In this document: positions 34,420 through 42,033 of the stretch, in pieces
How the letters are laid out: every line of letters begins with the position of its first letter
Numbering within the stretch: the first letter of the stretch is position 1
Assembly: GCF_001440405.1 (NCBI RefSeq)
Contig: NZ_LLXX01000234.1
Coordinates: 1 to 43,540 of the forward strand
Length of the DNA: 43,540 bases
From: Bradyrhizobium valentinum
Lineage (GTDB): Bacteria > Pseudomonadota > Alphaproteobacteria > Rhizobiales > Xanthobacteraceae
Reading direction: 5' to 3'
The notes under the pieces: generated by a model
Database searches by the model: none
Seen by the model: only the letters and a program-made list of their open reading frames with translations
What the model was told of the DNA's origin: nothing
Position numbers and translations under genes: made by a program

Positions 34420-34454
34420 GAGCATGATCCGTTTCGGAAAGCCGGATCATGCTC
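34420..34454. repeat. short palindromic repeat between livK and livG
   Basis: GAGCATGATCCG (34420-34431) pairs with CGGATCATGCTC (34443-34454) around an 11-base loop. This arm sequence recurs in Bradyrhizobium intergenic regions (general knowledge). It sits in the 82-base gap after livK, where it can stabilise the binding-protein message. Confidence 0.8.
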
Positions 34455-34473
34455 TTGCCCCGTCTGTGCTGGC

Positions 34474-35784
34474 CTACTGGTTGCTGAACGTGGTTCCCTT
34501 CGGCAAGGGCAACACGGCCTCGCGTTGCGCCTGGCTCTTCGGCCACACCACATAGGACTTGTCGTCAATGTACTGGATGACCACCGGGAACGAGCGCTCG
34601 TTCTGGCCGGCCATCTGGCTGCCCTCGCCGTGGAACTTGACGCCGAAGCCCAGCATAGTGCCGCCTTCGGGAAGGTCGACTTCGAGGGCTGCCTTGCGCA
34701 GCGCTTCGGGATCGACGCCGCCATATTTCTTGATGGCGCGCGGCAGCACTTCGGTCAGGAAGACATAGGTGTTCGATGCGGCCATGCCGACATGGGCGGA
34801 ACGGATCGCAACGCCGGGCTTGGCCTTGTCGAACTCCTCGCCGACCATCTTGATGACCGCGGGCAGCTTCGGATCCATCGATTTCTGGTTGGCGAGCCAG
34901 ATCGAGATCGGATCGGCATTGAAGACGTAGTTGACGTCGCCGCCCAAACCTTCCTTCAGCTTCTCGTAGACGCCGTAGCCCGCGCCATGGCCGACGAGTG
35001 CCTGGAATTTCAGGCCCTGCTCGCGCGCCTGGCGGCCGAACAAGGTGATGTCCGGGTTGTATCCGGTGTGGAAGATCACGTCGGGCCGCGCACGCTTCAG
35101 CTTGGTGACAAGCGAGGACAGATCCGGCGCGGTGGCGGAATAGCCCTCTTTCAGCACGATGTTGAAGCCGGCCTTCTTGGCGCCGGCCTCGTTGCCCTTG
35201 GAGACGTCGACGCCGTAGGCGCCGTCCTCGTGGATGATGGCGACACGCAGATCCTTCGGCTCCTTGCCGAGCTTTGCCTTGGAGTTCTGCGCGATGAAAT
35301 CCATCGTCATCAGGCCGAACTGGTCGCCCGAGGCCTGCGGACGGAATACGTATTTGAAGTTCTTGTCGGCCAGCACCGCCGAGGAAATGCAGGTGGTGAT
35401 CCACATGAAGTTCTTGAGCTGCTCGACGCGTGCGGCCACCGGCACGCATTGCGCCGACGAGAAGAAGCCGAGCAGCATGTTGACCTTTTCCTGCTCGATC
35501 AGCCGCACCGCCTCGTTGATCGCGACATCAGGCTTGCTTTGCGCGTCGGCGTAGACCGCTTCGACCTTGTAGCCTTCGACGCCGGTCTTGGCGTACTGGT
35601 CGAGCATGATCTTGGCGCCGATATATTGCAGCTCGGAACCGCCGCCGGCGAGCGGGCCGGTGAGGTCGTAGATCACGCCGATCTTGATTTTCTTTTCCTG
35701 AGCCTCGGCGGTAGCCGCCATCCCCAGCACCGCGATTGCGGCAGATAGCCCGACGAGAAGGCGTGCAGCTTTGCGCCCCGACAT
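34474..35784 (-). CDS. livK: branched-chain amino acid-type ABC substrate-binding protein
   Basis: 436 residues from the ATG at 35784, preceded by AGGGAGGA; the frame is open upstream but without signal character. Signal peptide MSGRKAARLLVGLSAAIAVL with TAEAQ cleavage. Typical Peripla_BP_6 start KIKIGVIYDLTGPLAGGGSE, then AEYADAQSKPD-like loop (VEAVYADAQSKPD), ACISSA-type ligand loop TTCISSAVLADKN, and GHGAGYGVYEKLKEG. It heads the operon livK-livG-livF-livH-livM-ppk2. The ligand may be an amino acid, amide or another small acid; the long form (over 400 residues) does not settle it. Confidence 0.92.
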   Translation of the reverse strand: MSGRKAARLLVGLSAAIAVLGMAATAEAQEKKIKIGVIYDLTGPLAGGGSELQYIGAKIMLDQYAKTGVEGYKVEAVYADAQSKPDVAINEAVRLIEQEKVNMLLGFFSSAQCVPVAARVEQLKNFMWITTCISSAVLADKNFKYVFRPQASGDQFGLMTMDFIAQNSKAKLGKEPKDLRVAIIHEDGAYGVDVSKGNEAGAKKAGFNIVLKEGYSATAPDLSSLVTKLKRARPDVIFHTGYNPDITLFGRQAREQGLKFQALVGHGAGYGVYEKLKEGLGGDVNYVFNADPISIWLANQKSMDPKLPAVIKMVGEEFDKAKPGVAIRSAHVGMAASNTYVFLTEVLPRAIKKYGGVDPEALRKAALEVDLPEGGTMLGFGVKFHGEGSQMAGQNERSFPVVIQYIDDKSYVVWPKSQAQREAVLPLPKGTTFSNQ

Positions 35785-35842
35785 GGAATCCTCCCTGGAT
35801 TTATTTTTTGTGCACTGCGTTTTCTTGTTCTTGTTGTCGCCT

Positions 35843-35871
35843 ATCACATTGGTAGCGCCACCAGATGTCAA
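35843..35871 (-). promoter_or_regulatory. sigma-70-like promoter of the liv operon
   Basis: On the minus strand TTGACA (35871-35866), a 17-base spacer, then TGTGAT (35848-35843), 58 bases before the livK start. The -35 is perfect, the -10 is 4 of 6. It lies inside the short gap between the NUDIX gene stop and livK. Confidence 0.6.
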
Positions 35872-35884
35872 GCGTATTGCTGCG

Positions 35885-36601
35885 TCAGGGCTCGGAAGCG
35901 AGCTGTGCCTCGATGAACGCCGTGACAAAACGCGGCATCGCGGAGGTGAGATCGCGGGTACTGCGCACAAGATGGATCGCGGATAATTCCGGCTGGCGCT
36001 GCGAGGCGAGATTGCGCTCGATCCGCTCGCGCAAGGCCTCGCCCGGCATGCTGAGGTGCAGCATGCGCATCATCGCGACTGTAGGCCCCGTACAGATACA
36101 GTGCCAATGCGGGTCGCTGTCGTATTCACCGGGCGCAAGGCCGGTCTCTTCCTCGAGTTCGCGCGTGACGCTGCCCGGTATGTCGACCGTGCCATCCTTG
36201 ATGTCGTCGAGGTCGGGCGTCCCCGATGGAAAATAGATGCGCCCGGCATTGGAGGTATGCCGGCCCATCTCGCCGAGCACGAAGGCGCCGTCGGCGCAGC
36301 GGAGCGCGCCCATGCCAAAGCCGTTGAACACGGACGGATCCGGAAAGCCCCAGTCGCGCCAAGCCAGGAAGCTTGCGAAATCGGTCTCGAAATAGCTGGC
36401 GCTGAAGCGATCGCCGGCAAACACCGGGTTGCGCCCGAGCAGGACGCGGCCGTTCCACATGGCGGGCTTCTCGCGCTGCTTGTCTGCGAAATGCGCCGTT
36501 ATCTCTGCGCGCCGCGCCTCGGCAAACGGCCACGCCCATGCCTCGACAACGAGGTCGAGCGCGCTGACGCGATGAATGACCAGCGGCCTTGTACCACTCA
36601 T
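35885..36601 (-). CDS. NUDIX hydrolase-like protein
   Basis: 238 residues from the ATG at 36601 (MSGTRPLVIHRVSALDLVV). The NUDIX helix is seen as TRELEEETGLAPGEY, giving the REUxEExGU part of the box. The upstream G and E of the box are replaced (DGTVDIPGSV), so activity may be altered. A specific block before it, GAFVLGEMGRHTSNAGRIYFPSG, fits the group's substrate pocket. It ends 100 bases before the liv start and lies 42 bases downstream of the binding protein gene at 36643, so it may be transcribed from there. Confidence 0.8.
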   Translation of the reverse strand: MSGTRPLVIHRVSALDLVVEAWAWPFAEARRAEITAHFADKQREKPAMWNGRVLLGRNPVFAGDRFSASYFETDFASFLAWRDWGFPDPSVFNGFGMGALRCADGAFVLGEMGRHTSNAGRIYFPSGTPDLDDIKDGTVDIPGSVTRELEEETGLAPGEYDSDPHWHCICTGPTVAMMRMLHLSMPGEALRERIERNLASQRQPELSAIHLVRSTRDLTSAMPRFVTAFIEAQLASEP

Positions 36602-36642
36602 CGCCCGACTTCGCTCGATCTCACGCCCATCCTGTACCGATC

Positions 36643-37671
36643 TTACTTCGGATTCGCGCCGGTGGTCTTCTTGACCTGCTCGACATATTTGTTGGTGTAA
36701 GTCTTGGTCACGTCGATATTGGCCTTGGCGATCTCCGGCGAACTCTCGCTGAACACCGCGAGCACCGCATCCGCTCCCTTGGGATCCATCTTGCCGGTCA
36801 GCGAATACATCGGGATCGTATTCTTCAGCGCCGCCAGATAGAGCTCCTTGTTCTTGCCGACGATTTCGTCGGGCATCTTCGCCATGATCTCTTCCGGCGA
36901 ATGCGAGTGAATCCAGGCGAGCGTGTTGACGATCGCATTGGTCAGCGCCTGCACTTCCTTCTCGTGCGACCTGATCCATGCGGTGGTCGTATAGAGCGCG
37001 CCGCCGGGATATTCCCCGCCGAACACGGCGAGCGTGTCCTTCTCGCTGCGGGTGTCGGCCAGTATCTTCAAATCGGGATAGCTGCCCTGCAAAACGGTGA
37101 CGGAGGGATCGAGCATCACCGCTGCGTCGATCTGTCCCTGCTGCATCGCCGCCACGGCGGTGGCACCGAGGCCAACGCCGATCACCGCGGCGCTGGTCGG
37201 ATCGAGCCCGTTCTTCTTCAACAGATACTTCAGGAAGAAATCGGTCGAGGAGCCCGGTGCGCTGACGCCGACCTTCTTGCCGGCCAGATCCTTGATCGAT
37301 TTGATCTCGTTGGTGTGTGCGGGTGACACGACCAGCACCAGGCCGGGATAGCGGTCATAAATCACGAAGGATTGCAGCTCCTGCTTCTTGGCGGCCAGAT
37401 TGACGCAGTGGTCGAAATAGCCCGACACCACGTCGGCGCTGCCGCCGAGCACGGCCTTCAGCGCATCTGAGCCGCCCTTGAGGTCGACCAGTTCGACTGC
37501 CAGCCCCGCCTTTTCGTATTCGCCGAGCTGCTTGGCGAGCACGGTGGGCAGGTAGCACAGGCAGGAGCCGCCGCCGATCGCGACGGTGACCTTGCTTTGT
37601 GCCGCGGCAAATCCCGAGGTCAGCGCCAGCGCCAACAGTGAAGCGGCCAGCCGGCCGAACAGTTTCTTCAT
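36643..37671 (-). CDS. nitrate/sulfonate/taurine-type ABC substrate-binding protein
   Basis: 342 residues from the ATG at 37671, with GGAGGAAACC just upstream. Signal peptide MKKLFGRLAASLLALALTSG with AAAQS cleavage. NMT1/SsuA-like fold: TVAIGGGSCLCYLPTVLAK, KGGSDALKAVLGGSADVVSG, VGVSAPGSSTDFFLKYLLKK, VAAMQQGQIDAAVMLDPSV. It delivers a small organic anion or aromatic to a permease/ATPase pair. The natural partners are at 39975 and 40947 on the same strand, but a metal module is lodged between them. Confidence 0.88.
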   Translation of the reverse strand: MKKLFGRLAASLLALALTSGFAAAQSKVTVAIGGGSCLCYLPTVLAKQLGEYEKAGLAVELVDLKGGSDALKAVLGGSADVVSGYFDHCVNLAAKKQELQSFVIYDRYPGLVLVVSPAHTNEIKSIKDLAGKKVGVSAPGSSTDFFLKYLLKKNGLDPTSAAVIGVGLGATAVAAMQQGQIDAAVMLDPSVTVLQGSYPDLKILADTRSEKDTLAVFGGEYPGGALYTTTAWIRSHEKEVQALTNAIVNTLAWIHSHSPEEIMAKMPDEIVGKNKELYLAALKNTIPMYSLTGKMDPKGADAVLAVFSESSPEIAKANIDVTKTYTNKYVEQVKKTTGANPK

Positions 37672-38155
37672 GGTTTCCTCCATTCGTTGGCCGGCAACAT
37701 AGAGCAGCGCGCGGACGTTGAGAAGGCCGCCAGGCGATGCGCGGGTGAGGCTTGCCTCCTCCTCCGTCATTGCAGGGGGCGACAGCGACGAAGCGATCCA
37801 GCGGGTACTCGGCGATCCATGATGCGCCTTCGCCGCGCGGACTGCGGGTCAAGAGACGGGTTCACCGGAACGTCCCTGTCCCTTCGCCGACATGGCCCGA
37901 TCGATTCAAAGGGTTTCTGAATCCATGTAAAAAATCGCGGCTCCCAACATATGGAAGGCGTGGATGTCTGAACCCGTAGATTGGTGCTCGGCTCGCAACC
38001 TTCGTTCCCACTTGAGCGTTATAACGTTGGCTAGCGGCGATTACATCAGGGAAGTCAGGGTGCGAACACCTCAGGTATCGTTGGCTTCCGCAACTATTCC
38101 ACTATTGTCTGCGATGATGGGTATCGATGGCAAACAAGCGCAAGGAGATTTGCTA
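37672..38155. other. gene-free region between divergent binding-protein and His-rich genes
   Basis: It must hold the promoters of both directions. The only distinct element I see is the GTTATAAC palindrome at 38017. Open frames here (for example one reading through 37964-38155 into the His-rich gene) have no start signal, whereas AAGGAGATTTGCTA precedes the ATG at 38156. Confidence 0.4.
38017..38026. promoter_or_regulatory. GTTATAAC palindrome upstream of the His-rich/CDF genes
   Basis: CGTTATAACG is a perfect 10-base palindrome, 130 bases upstream of the His-rich protein start. Its core GTTATAAC is shared with the long palindrome at 39871. Zur boxes of alphaproteobacteria have a similar core (family knowledge), so zinc control of this module is possible. 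With only ten bases, chance is not excluded. Confidence 0.35.
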
Positions 38156-38494
38156 ATGACCACATGTACCGAGAAACACCATGCCAACCACACCCATAAA
38201 CATGGCCCGGATTGCGGGCACACCGCGGTTCGTCATGACGGACATGTGGATTATCTTCACGACGGCCATCTCCACCATATGCACGAGGATCACGTGGACG
38301 AACATGTCATCACGGTAAATGCCACAAATCCCGTGCAATGCACTCCTCAAGTCCATTGCGACCACACGCACGGTCCAAACTGCGGACATGAAGCGGTGCC
38401 GCATGGTGACCATGTCGACTATCTTGTAGACGGCCGGCTGCACCATCCGCACGGTGATCATTGCGATGATCACGGGCCCGTGCAGTTAGCCTGA
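38156..38494 (+). CDS. His-rich metal-binding protein
   Basis: 112 residues from the ATG at 38156 (AAGGAGATTT upstream). About 26 residues are histidine. It contains two copies of one unit: HTHKHGPDCGHTAVRHDGHV, DYLHDGHLHHMHEDH near residue 12, and HTHGPNCGHEAVPHGDHVDY, LVDGRLHHPHGDH near residue 70, joined by ITVNATNPVQCTPQ. Each unit has a conserved Cys inside GPxCGH. There is no signal peptide, so it acts in the cytoplasm, presumably as a Zn, Co or Ni store or chaperone for the CDF exporter encoded next (inference). Confidence 0.85.
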   Translation: MTTCTEKHHANHTHKHGPDCGHTAVRHDGHVDYLHDGHLHHMHEDHVDEHVITVNATNPVQCTPQVHCDHTHGPNCGHEAVPHGDHVDYLVDGRLHHPHGDHCDDHGPVQLA

Positions 38495-38660
38495 GGGCGA
38501 TGGTGATCGAACCCTGGCGGCGCTGGAGGCGCCGGCCGATGACGCCGGCGACGATATCGCGACCGCGCGAACGAAGTAGTTCATGGTCGGCGCCTCGAAG
38601 CCTATCTAGTGTACATATTGCCAAGTCGCGTTTGCCTAGTCGCGGAATTGGGGATGCAGA

Positions 38661-39302
38661 ATGGCTCATCATCAAAAAGCCGTTGCCGCCGCAGTGGCGA
38701 TAAACACTGCAATCTTCGTGGTGGAGGGTATTGCCGGCTATCAGGCATCGAGCCTGAGCCTCCTGATGGACAGCGCGCATAACCTGTCGGACGAGTTGGC
38801 GCTGGTCTGCCTGTATGCAGCGTTCCTGGTCGCCAGAGGTCCTTCGCAGCGGCTGTTGAGAGCCGGAAATCTCTTTAACTCGGTCGGGCTGATTGCGGTC
38901 AGCGGACTGCTTTTGTGGCAGGCCGGGGAGCGTCTGTTCAATCCGGTGCCGGTTCAGGGCGTCGTTCCGATGATCGTGGGTCTGGCTGCCGCTGCCGCCA
39001 ATTGGAGCGTGGCCCGCTTGCTCCTGGAGCCAAGCCAAAACAACGCTGCAATCCGGCTCGCGTATATCCACAATCTTGGCGACGTATGGGTATCCCTTGC
39101 CCCGGTGGCCGCGGGCTTACTGCTTCTAGTGACGGGTTATCCGATCTTCGATCCAATCATCGCAGGAGCCGTTGCGTTGTGGATCATTTTCACGACTGGC
39201 CGGGAGGTTCTTGAATCGCACGATGAACTGATATGGCCGGAGAAAATCATCTGCTGCCATACCGACCACGATCAACCGGTCGTGACGCCACTCTCAAATT
39301 GA
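38661..39302 (+). CDS. cation diffusion facilitator, membrane domain only
   Basis: 213 residues. Five to six membrane segments. Metal-site motifs of the family are present: HNLSD in LLMDSAHNLSDELAL (about residues 36-48) and HNLGD in AYIHNLGDVWVSL. It opens MAHHQKAVAAAVAINTAIFV. The cytoplasmic dimerisation domain seen in about 300-residue members is missing; the protein ends shortly after the sixth segment with WPEKIICCHTDHDQP, a small Cys/His tail. It exports Zn2+, Co2+ or a similar ion. It follows the His-rich gene by 166 bases on the same strand, so the two likely work together. Confidence 0.88.
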   Translation: MAHHQKAVAAAVAINTAIFVVEGIAGYQASSLSLLMDSAHNLSDELALVCLYAAFLVARGPSQRLLRAGNLFNSVGLIAVSGLLLWQAGERLFNPVPVQGVVPMIVGLAAAAANWSVARLLLEPSQNNAAIRLAYIHNLGDVWVSLAPVAAGLLLLVTGYPIFDPIIAGAVALWIIFTTGREVLESHDELIWPEKIICCHTDHDQPVVTPLSN

Positions 39303-39512
39303 GACGGTAGCAGATGAATCGCGCCGCCTTCCGCACGAGCGGGGAGATGATTGGCGGATGCTCGAAATTAAGGCAGCCTGCAGCTCGCCAATGCACTGAT
39401 GATCAAACGCGGCGACTCAAATCCCTGCTTAAGCCGGTCCCTCACCGGAGTCTGGTTCAAAGCCATCTGCATGGGCTTGTCCTTTGCTGATGCTGCAATT
39501 GGTCTGCGCCGG

Positions 39513-39842
39513 CTAGCGTCGATCCGCGGCTACGCGATGGTCATTCCGCTTCGATGGAGGTTCGGGCAGGCCGGTTGGTGCGGCAAACGGCGCCAGCGCA
39601 TCCGCAAGGTCTGTCTGCGTGATCTGTTCAAGCGGCTTGTCGATCGAGACGGCCTCGGCTGGCCGTCTCGGGTGCATGATGAGCACGATGGTTCGGGCGC
39701 CGCCGCGACCAGAATCGCCGCGTTCGCTTACGGTAATTATTGTCTCATCATCGGCGTTGATGGCTGTGCGGGCATGCTCCTTCAATGCACGCACGACGTT
39801 CCATTGGTGGCGCGGCGACCTTGGGAAGAAAACAACAGTCAT
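39513..39842 (-). CDS. small unknown protein under a Zur-like palindrome
   Basis: 109 residues from the ATG at 39842; a TTG eight codons earlier is less likely because it lacks a ribosome site. It reads MTVVFFPRSPRHQWNVVRAL, TAINADDETIITVSERGD, RTIVLIMHPRRPAEAVSID, then QITQTDLADALAPFAAP. It has no signal peptide, no membrane segment and no Cys cluster. I do not recognise the family. A plus-strand frame over the same bases (39399-39878) is Arg-rich and looks like a shadow. The strong palindrome at 39871 lies 29 bases upstream of the start and almost certainly controls it. A role in zinc or metal homeostasis is suggested only by this operator and by the CDF/His-rich neighbours. Confidence 0.6.
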   Translation of the reverse strand: MTVVFFPRSPRHQWNVVRALKEHARTAINADDETIITVSERGDSGRGGARTIVLIMHPRRPAEAVSIDKPLEQITQTDLADALAPFAAPTGLPEPPSKRNDHRVAADRR

Positions 39843-39870
39843 TGTCGACACAGCCTGAAGGAGCAAAGGT

Positions 39871-39896
39871 ATTTGTGATGTTATAACATTACAAAT
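39871..39896 (-). promoter_or_regulatory. 26-bp near-perfect palindrome, Zur/Fur-family-type operator
   Basis: ATTTGT, G, ATGTTATAACAT, T, ACAAAT: symmetric over 26 bases except one base pair. The inner 12 bases are a perfect palindrome. The core ATGTTATAACAT closely fits Zur boxes described in Rhizobiales (family knowledge, not searched). It sits 29 bases upstream of the small gene that starts at 39842, where a bound repressor would block transcription. Confidence 0.65.
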
Positions 39897-39974
39897 CTAC
39901 GTCAAACAGCTTATGGCGCACTCTGGGCATCCGCTGGTTTCGCAATAAGGAAGGTTGCTTTCCGAGTTCGGTCC

Positions 39975-40763
39975 CTACCCCCTGCCCTCCGCCGCTGCCG
40001 GCCGCCACACCAACAGCCGCCGCTCGACCAGCGTTACGCCCATGTCGATCAGGATGACAAACGCTGAAAGCACGAACATGCCGGCGAACACGCCGGCGAC
40101 GTCGAACACGCCTTCGGCCTGCTGGATCAGGTAGCCGAGGCCGGCGGCCGAACCCAGATACTCGCCGACGACGGCGCCGACCACCGCAAAACCGACCGAG
40201 GTGTGCAACGAGGAAAACATCCACGACAGCGCCGACGGCCAATAGACATGCCGCATCAACTGCCGCTCGTTCATGCCGAGCATGCGGCCATTGTCGAGCA
40301 CGGTGTTCGAGACTTCCTTGACGCCCTGATAGACGTTGAAGAACACGATGAAGAACACCAGCGTCACGCCGAGCGCGACCTTGGACCAGATGCCCAGGCC
40401 CAGCCACAGCGTGAAGATCGGCGCCAGCACCACGCGCGGCAGCGCGTTGACCATCTTCACATAGGGATCGAACACCGCGGCGACGCGCGGCTGCCGCGCG
40501 AACCAGAAGCCGACCAGCACGCCGGCGACCGAGCCGATCACGAAAGCCAGCAGAGATTCCCACAGCGTGATGATGAGATGCTTCCAGATCACGCCACTCG
40601 AAAACCATTTTACGATCTGGCTGCCGACATCGATCGGGTTGGAGAAGAAGAAAGGCGGCAGCAGGATGCGGCCGAACACCGGCACTGTGGTGAGGAACTG
40701 CCACAACGCCAGCGCGACAACGGCGACCAGAAGCTGACATGTGAGAAGCATTAATCGAGACAT
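39975..40763 (-). CDS. ABC transporter permease (SsuC/TauC-type)
   Basis: 262 residues, six membrane segments. It begins MSRLMLLTCQLLVAVVALAL. The EAA loop that docks the ATPase is seen in LDNGRMLGMNERQLMRHVYW, followed by SALSWMFSSLHTSVGFAVVG and YLGSAAGLGYLIQQA, a pattern typical of nitrate/sulfonate/taurine permeases. It is preceded by its ATPase gene (40947) across a large inverted repeat, and probably served by the binding protein at 36643. Confidence 0.9.
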   Translation of the reverse strand: MSRLMLLTCQLLVAVVALALWQFLTTVPVFGRILLPPFFFSNPIDVGSQIVKWFSSGVIWKHLIITLWESLLAFVIGSVAGVLVGFWFARQPRVAAVFDPYVKMVNALPRVVLAPIFTLWLGLGIWSKVALGVTLVFFIVFFNVYQGVKEVSNTVLDNGRMLGMNERQLMRHVYWPSALSWMFSSLHTSVGFAVVGAVVGEYLGSAAGLGYLIQQAEGVFDVAGVFAGMFVLSAFVILIDMGVTLVERRLLVWRPAAAEGRG

Positions 40764-40777
40764 GAGCGATACCTATC

Positions 40778-40936
40778 TCCACGTCGTCCCTGCCTAGTGC
40801 GCAATTGCGCACGGGGCGCCGGGACCCATATGTTCATAGTTGCAGAAGGTCTCTACCCTATCGCCCAAACGATAGGACACGGCGTATGGATCCCGGCGCC
40901 CGTGCGCAATTGCGCACTAGGCCGGGACGACGTAGG
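40778..40936. repeat. 159-bp inverted repeat between ATPase and permease genes
   Basis: Arms of about 53 bases. Left: CACGTCGTCCCTGCCTAGTG, CGCAATTGCGCACGGGGCGC, CGGGACCCATA. Right: the same read backward, TATGGATCCCGGCGCCCGTG, CGCAATTGCGCACTAGGCC, GGGACGACGTAGG. A few mismatches occur. Within each arm TGCGCAATTGCGCA is itself palindromic. The loop holds CCTATCG...CGATAGG, a small hairpin. The transcript of the permease operon must form an enormous stem here, so it may set the ATPase/permease ratio or be a mobile palindromic unit. Confidence 0.9.
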
Positions 40937-40946
40937 AAAAACGACA

Positions 40947-41774
40947 TCAGCTTGCCTCTGCCGCTTGTGTGGATTGCACGTAGCCCTTCATCACTTCGTC
41001 CTTCAGCACGCTCCAGATTTCCCGGTGCAGCTCATGAAAATCCTTCTCCATTCGGATTTCGGAGATGTCGCGCGGGCGCGGCAGCGGCACCCGCCAGTCG
41101 CCGATGATGCGCGCCGAGGGACCTGCCGACATGATCACGACACGGTCGGCAAGCGCTATCGCCTCTTCGAGATCGTGGGTGACGAACAGCACAGCCTTGC
41201 GGTCGGAATTCCATAATTCGAGCAGGAGATTGCCCATGATCTGGCGGGTCTGGGCATCGAGCGGGCCGAACGGCTCGTCCATCAGGAGTATCTTGGGATC
41301 GCGGATCAGCACCTGCGCAAGGCCGACGCGCTTGCGCTGTCCGCCGGAGAGCATGTGCGGATAACGGTTGCCGAACGCGCCGAGGCCCACCGAGGTGAGC
41401 CAGCCTTGCGCGCGCTGCAGCGCCTGTTCGCGCGGAGCGCCCTTGATCTCGAGCCCGATGGCGACATTGTCGATCGCGGTCTTCCAGGGAAACAGCGCAT
41501 CGGCCTGGAAGAGATAGCCGGCATCCCGGTTCAACCCCGCTAGCGGCTGGTCGAAGATCTTCACCGACCCCGACGCCGGCTTCAGAAGCCCGGCGGCGAC
41601 ATTGAGCAGCGTCGACTTCCCGCAGCCCGTCGGCCCGACAATGGCGACGAACTCGCCATGCGCGACGGACAGATTGGCCTTCTCCACGGCCGTGTAGACG
41701 CGGTCGCCAGCGACACGAAACGCCACTGTCGCATCGCCAAGCGCGACCGCCGTCGGCTGTGCGGTATCTGCCAT
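40947..41774 (-). CDS. ABC transporter ATPase (SsuB/TauB-type)
   Basis: 275 residues from the ATG at 41774 (GGGGAG upstream; four more open codons lie before it). Walker A GPTGCGKST, signature MLSGGQRKR, Walker B ILLMDEPFGPLD, switch His in LFVTHDLEEAI. The C-terminal tail (HELHREIWSVLKDEVMKGY) is the type seen with nitrate/sulfonate/taurine permeases. It is first in the order ATPase, permease. Confidence 0.93.
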   Translation of the reverse strand: MADTAQPTAVALGDATVAFRVAGDRVYTAVEKANLSVAHGEFVAIVGPTGCGKSTLLNVAAGLLKPASGSVKIFDQPLAGLNRDAGYLFQADALFPWKTAIDNVAIGLEIKGAPREQALQRAQGWLTSVGLGAFGNRYPHMLSGGQRKRVGLAQVLIRDPKILLMDEPFGPLDAQTRQIMGNLLLELWNSDRKAVLFVTHDLEEAIALADRVVIMSAGPSARIIGDWRVPLPRPRDISEIRMEKDFHELHREIWSVLKDEVMKGYVQSTQAAEAS

Positions 41775-41859
41775 ATTTCTCCCCAAGCGTTTGGAGGGAT
41801 GCCTTAGCGGGTAAGAAGGATAAGTTCAACGCGGCCCGCCGACGTGGTAGGTGATGTCT

Positions 41860-42018
41860 ACCCTCCCCTGGAGGGGGAGGGTCGGCTCACATGAGCGAAG
41901 CGAAATGTGAGACGGGGTGGGGTGATCTCTCCAGTCGGGGACTGTTCGTAAGGAGAGACCGTCACCCCACCCCGCCGCTCATTGCATGAGCGTCGACCCT
42001 CCCCCTCCAGGGGAGGGT
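41860..42018. repeat. 159-bp palindromic repeat between divergent ATPase genes
   Basis: ACCCTCCCCTGGAGGGGGAG, GGTCGGC ... (41860) pairs with GTCGACCCTCCCCC, TCCAGGGGAGGGT (to 42018); an inner pair is GACGGGGTGGGGTGA with TCACCCCACCCCGCC. Two shorter hairpins lie inside. This sequence type is a widespread Bradyrhizobium-type intergenic repeat (general knowledge). It lies between the divergent starts at 41774 and 42034 and must overlap or adjoin both promoters. Confidence 0.85.
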
Positions 42019-42033
42019 GAAAGTCGAGATCGC

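Noticed and set aside
34150..35748. 532-codon plus-strand frame opposite livG and livK
   Set aside because: It crosses two well-supported genes and an intergenic hairpin, with no recognisable motif.
39399..39878. Plus-strand gene over the small Zur-controlled gene
   Set aside because: Arg/Cys/Trp-rich shadow composition, no ribosome site, and the palindrome is placed as an operator for the minus-strand gene.
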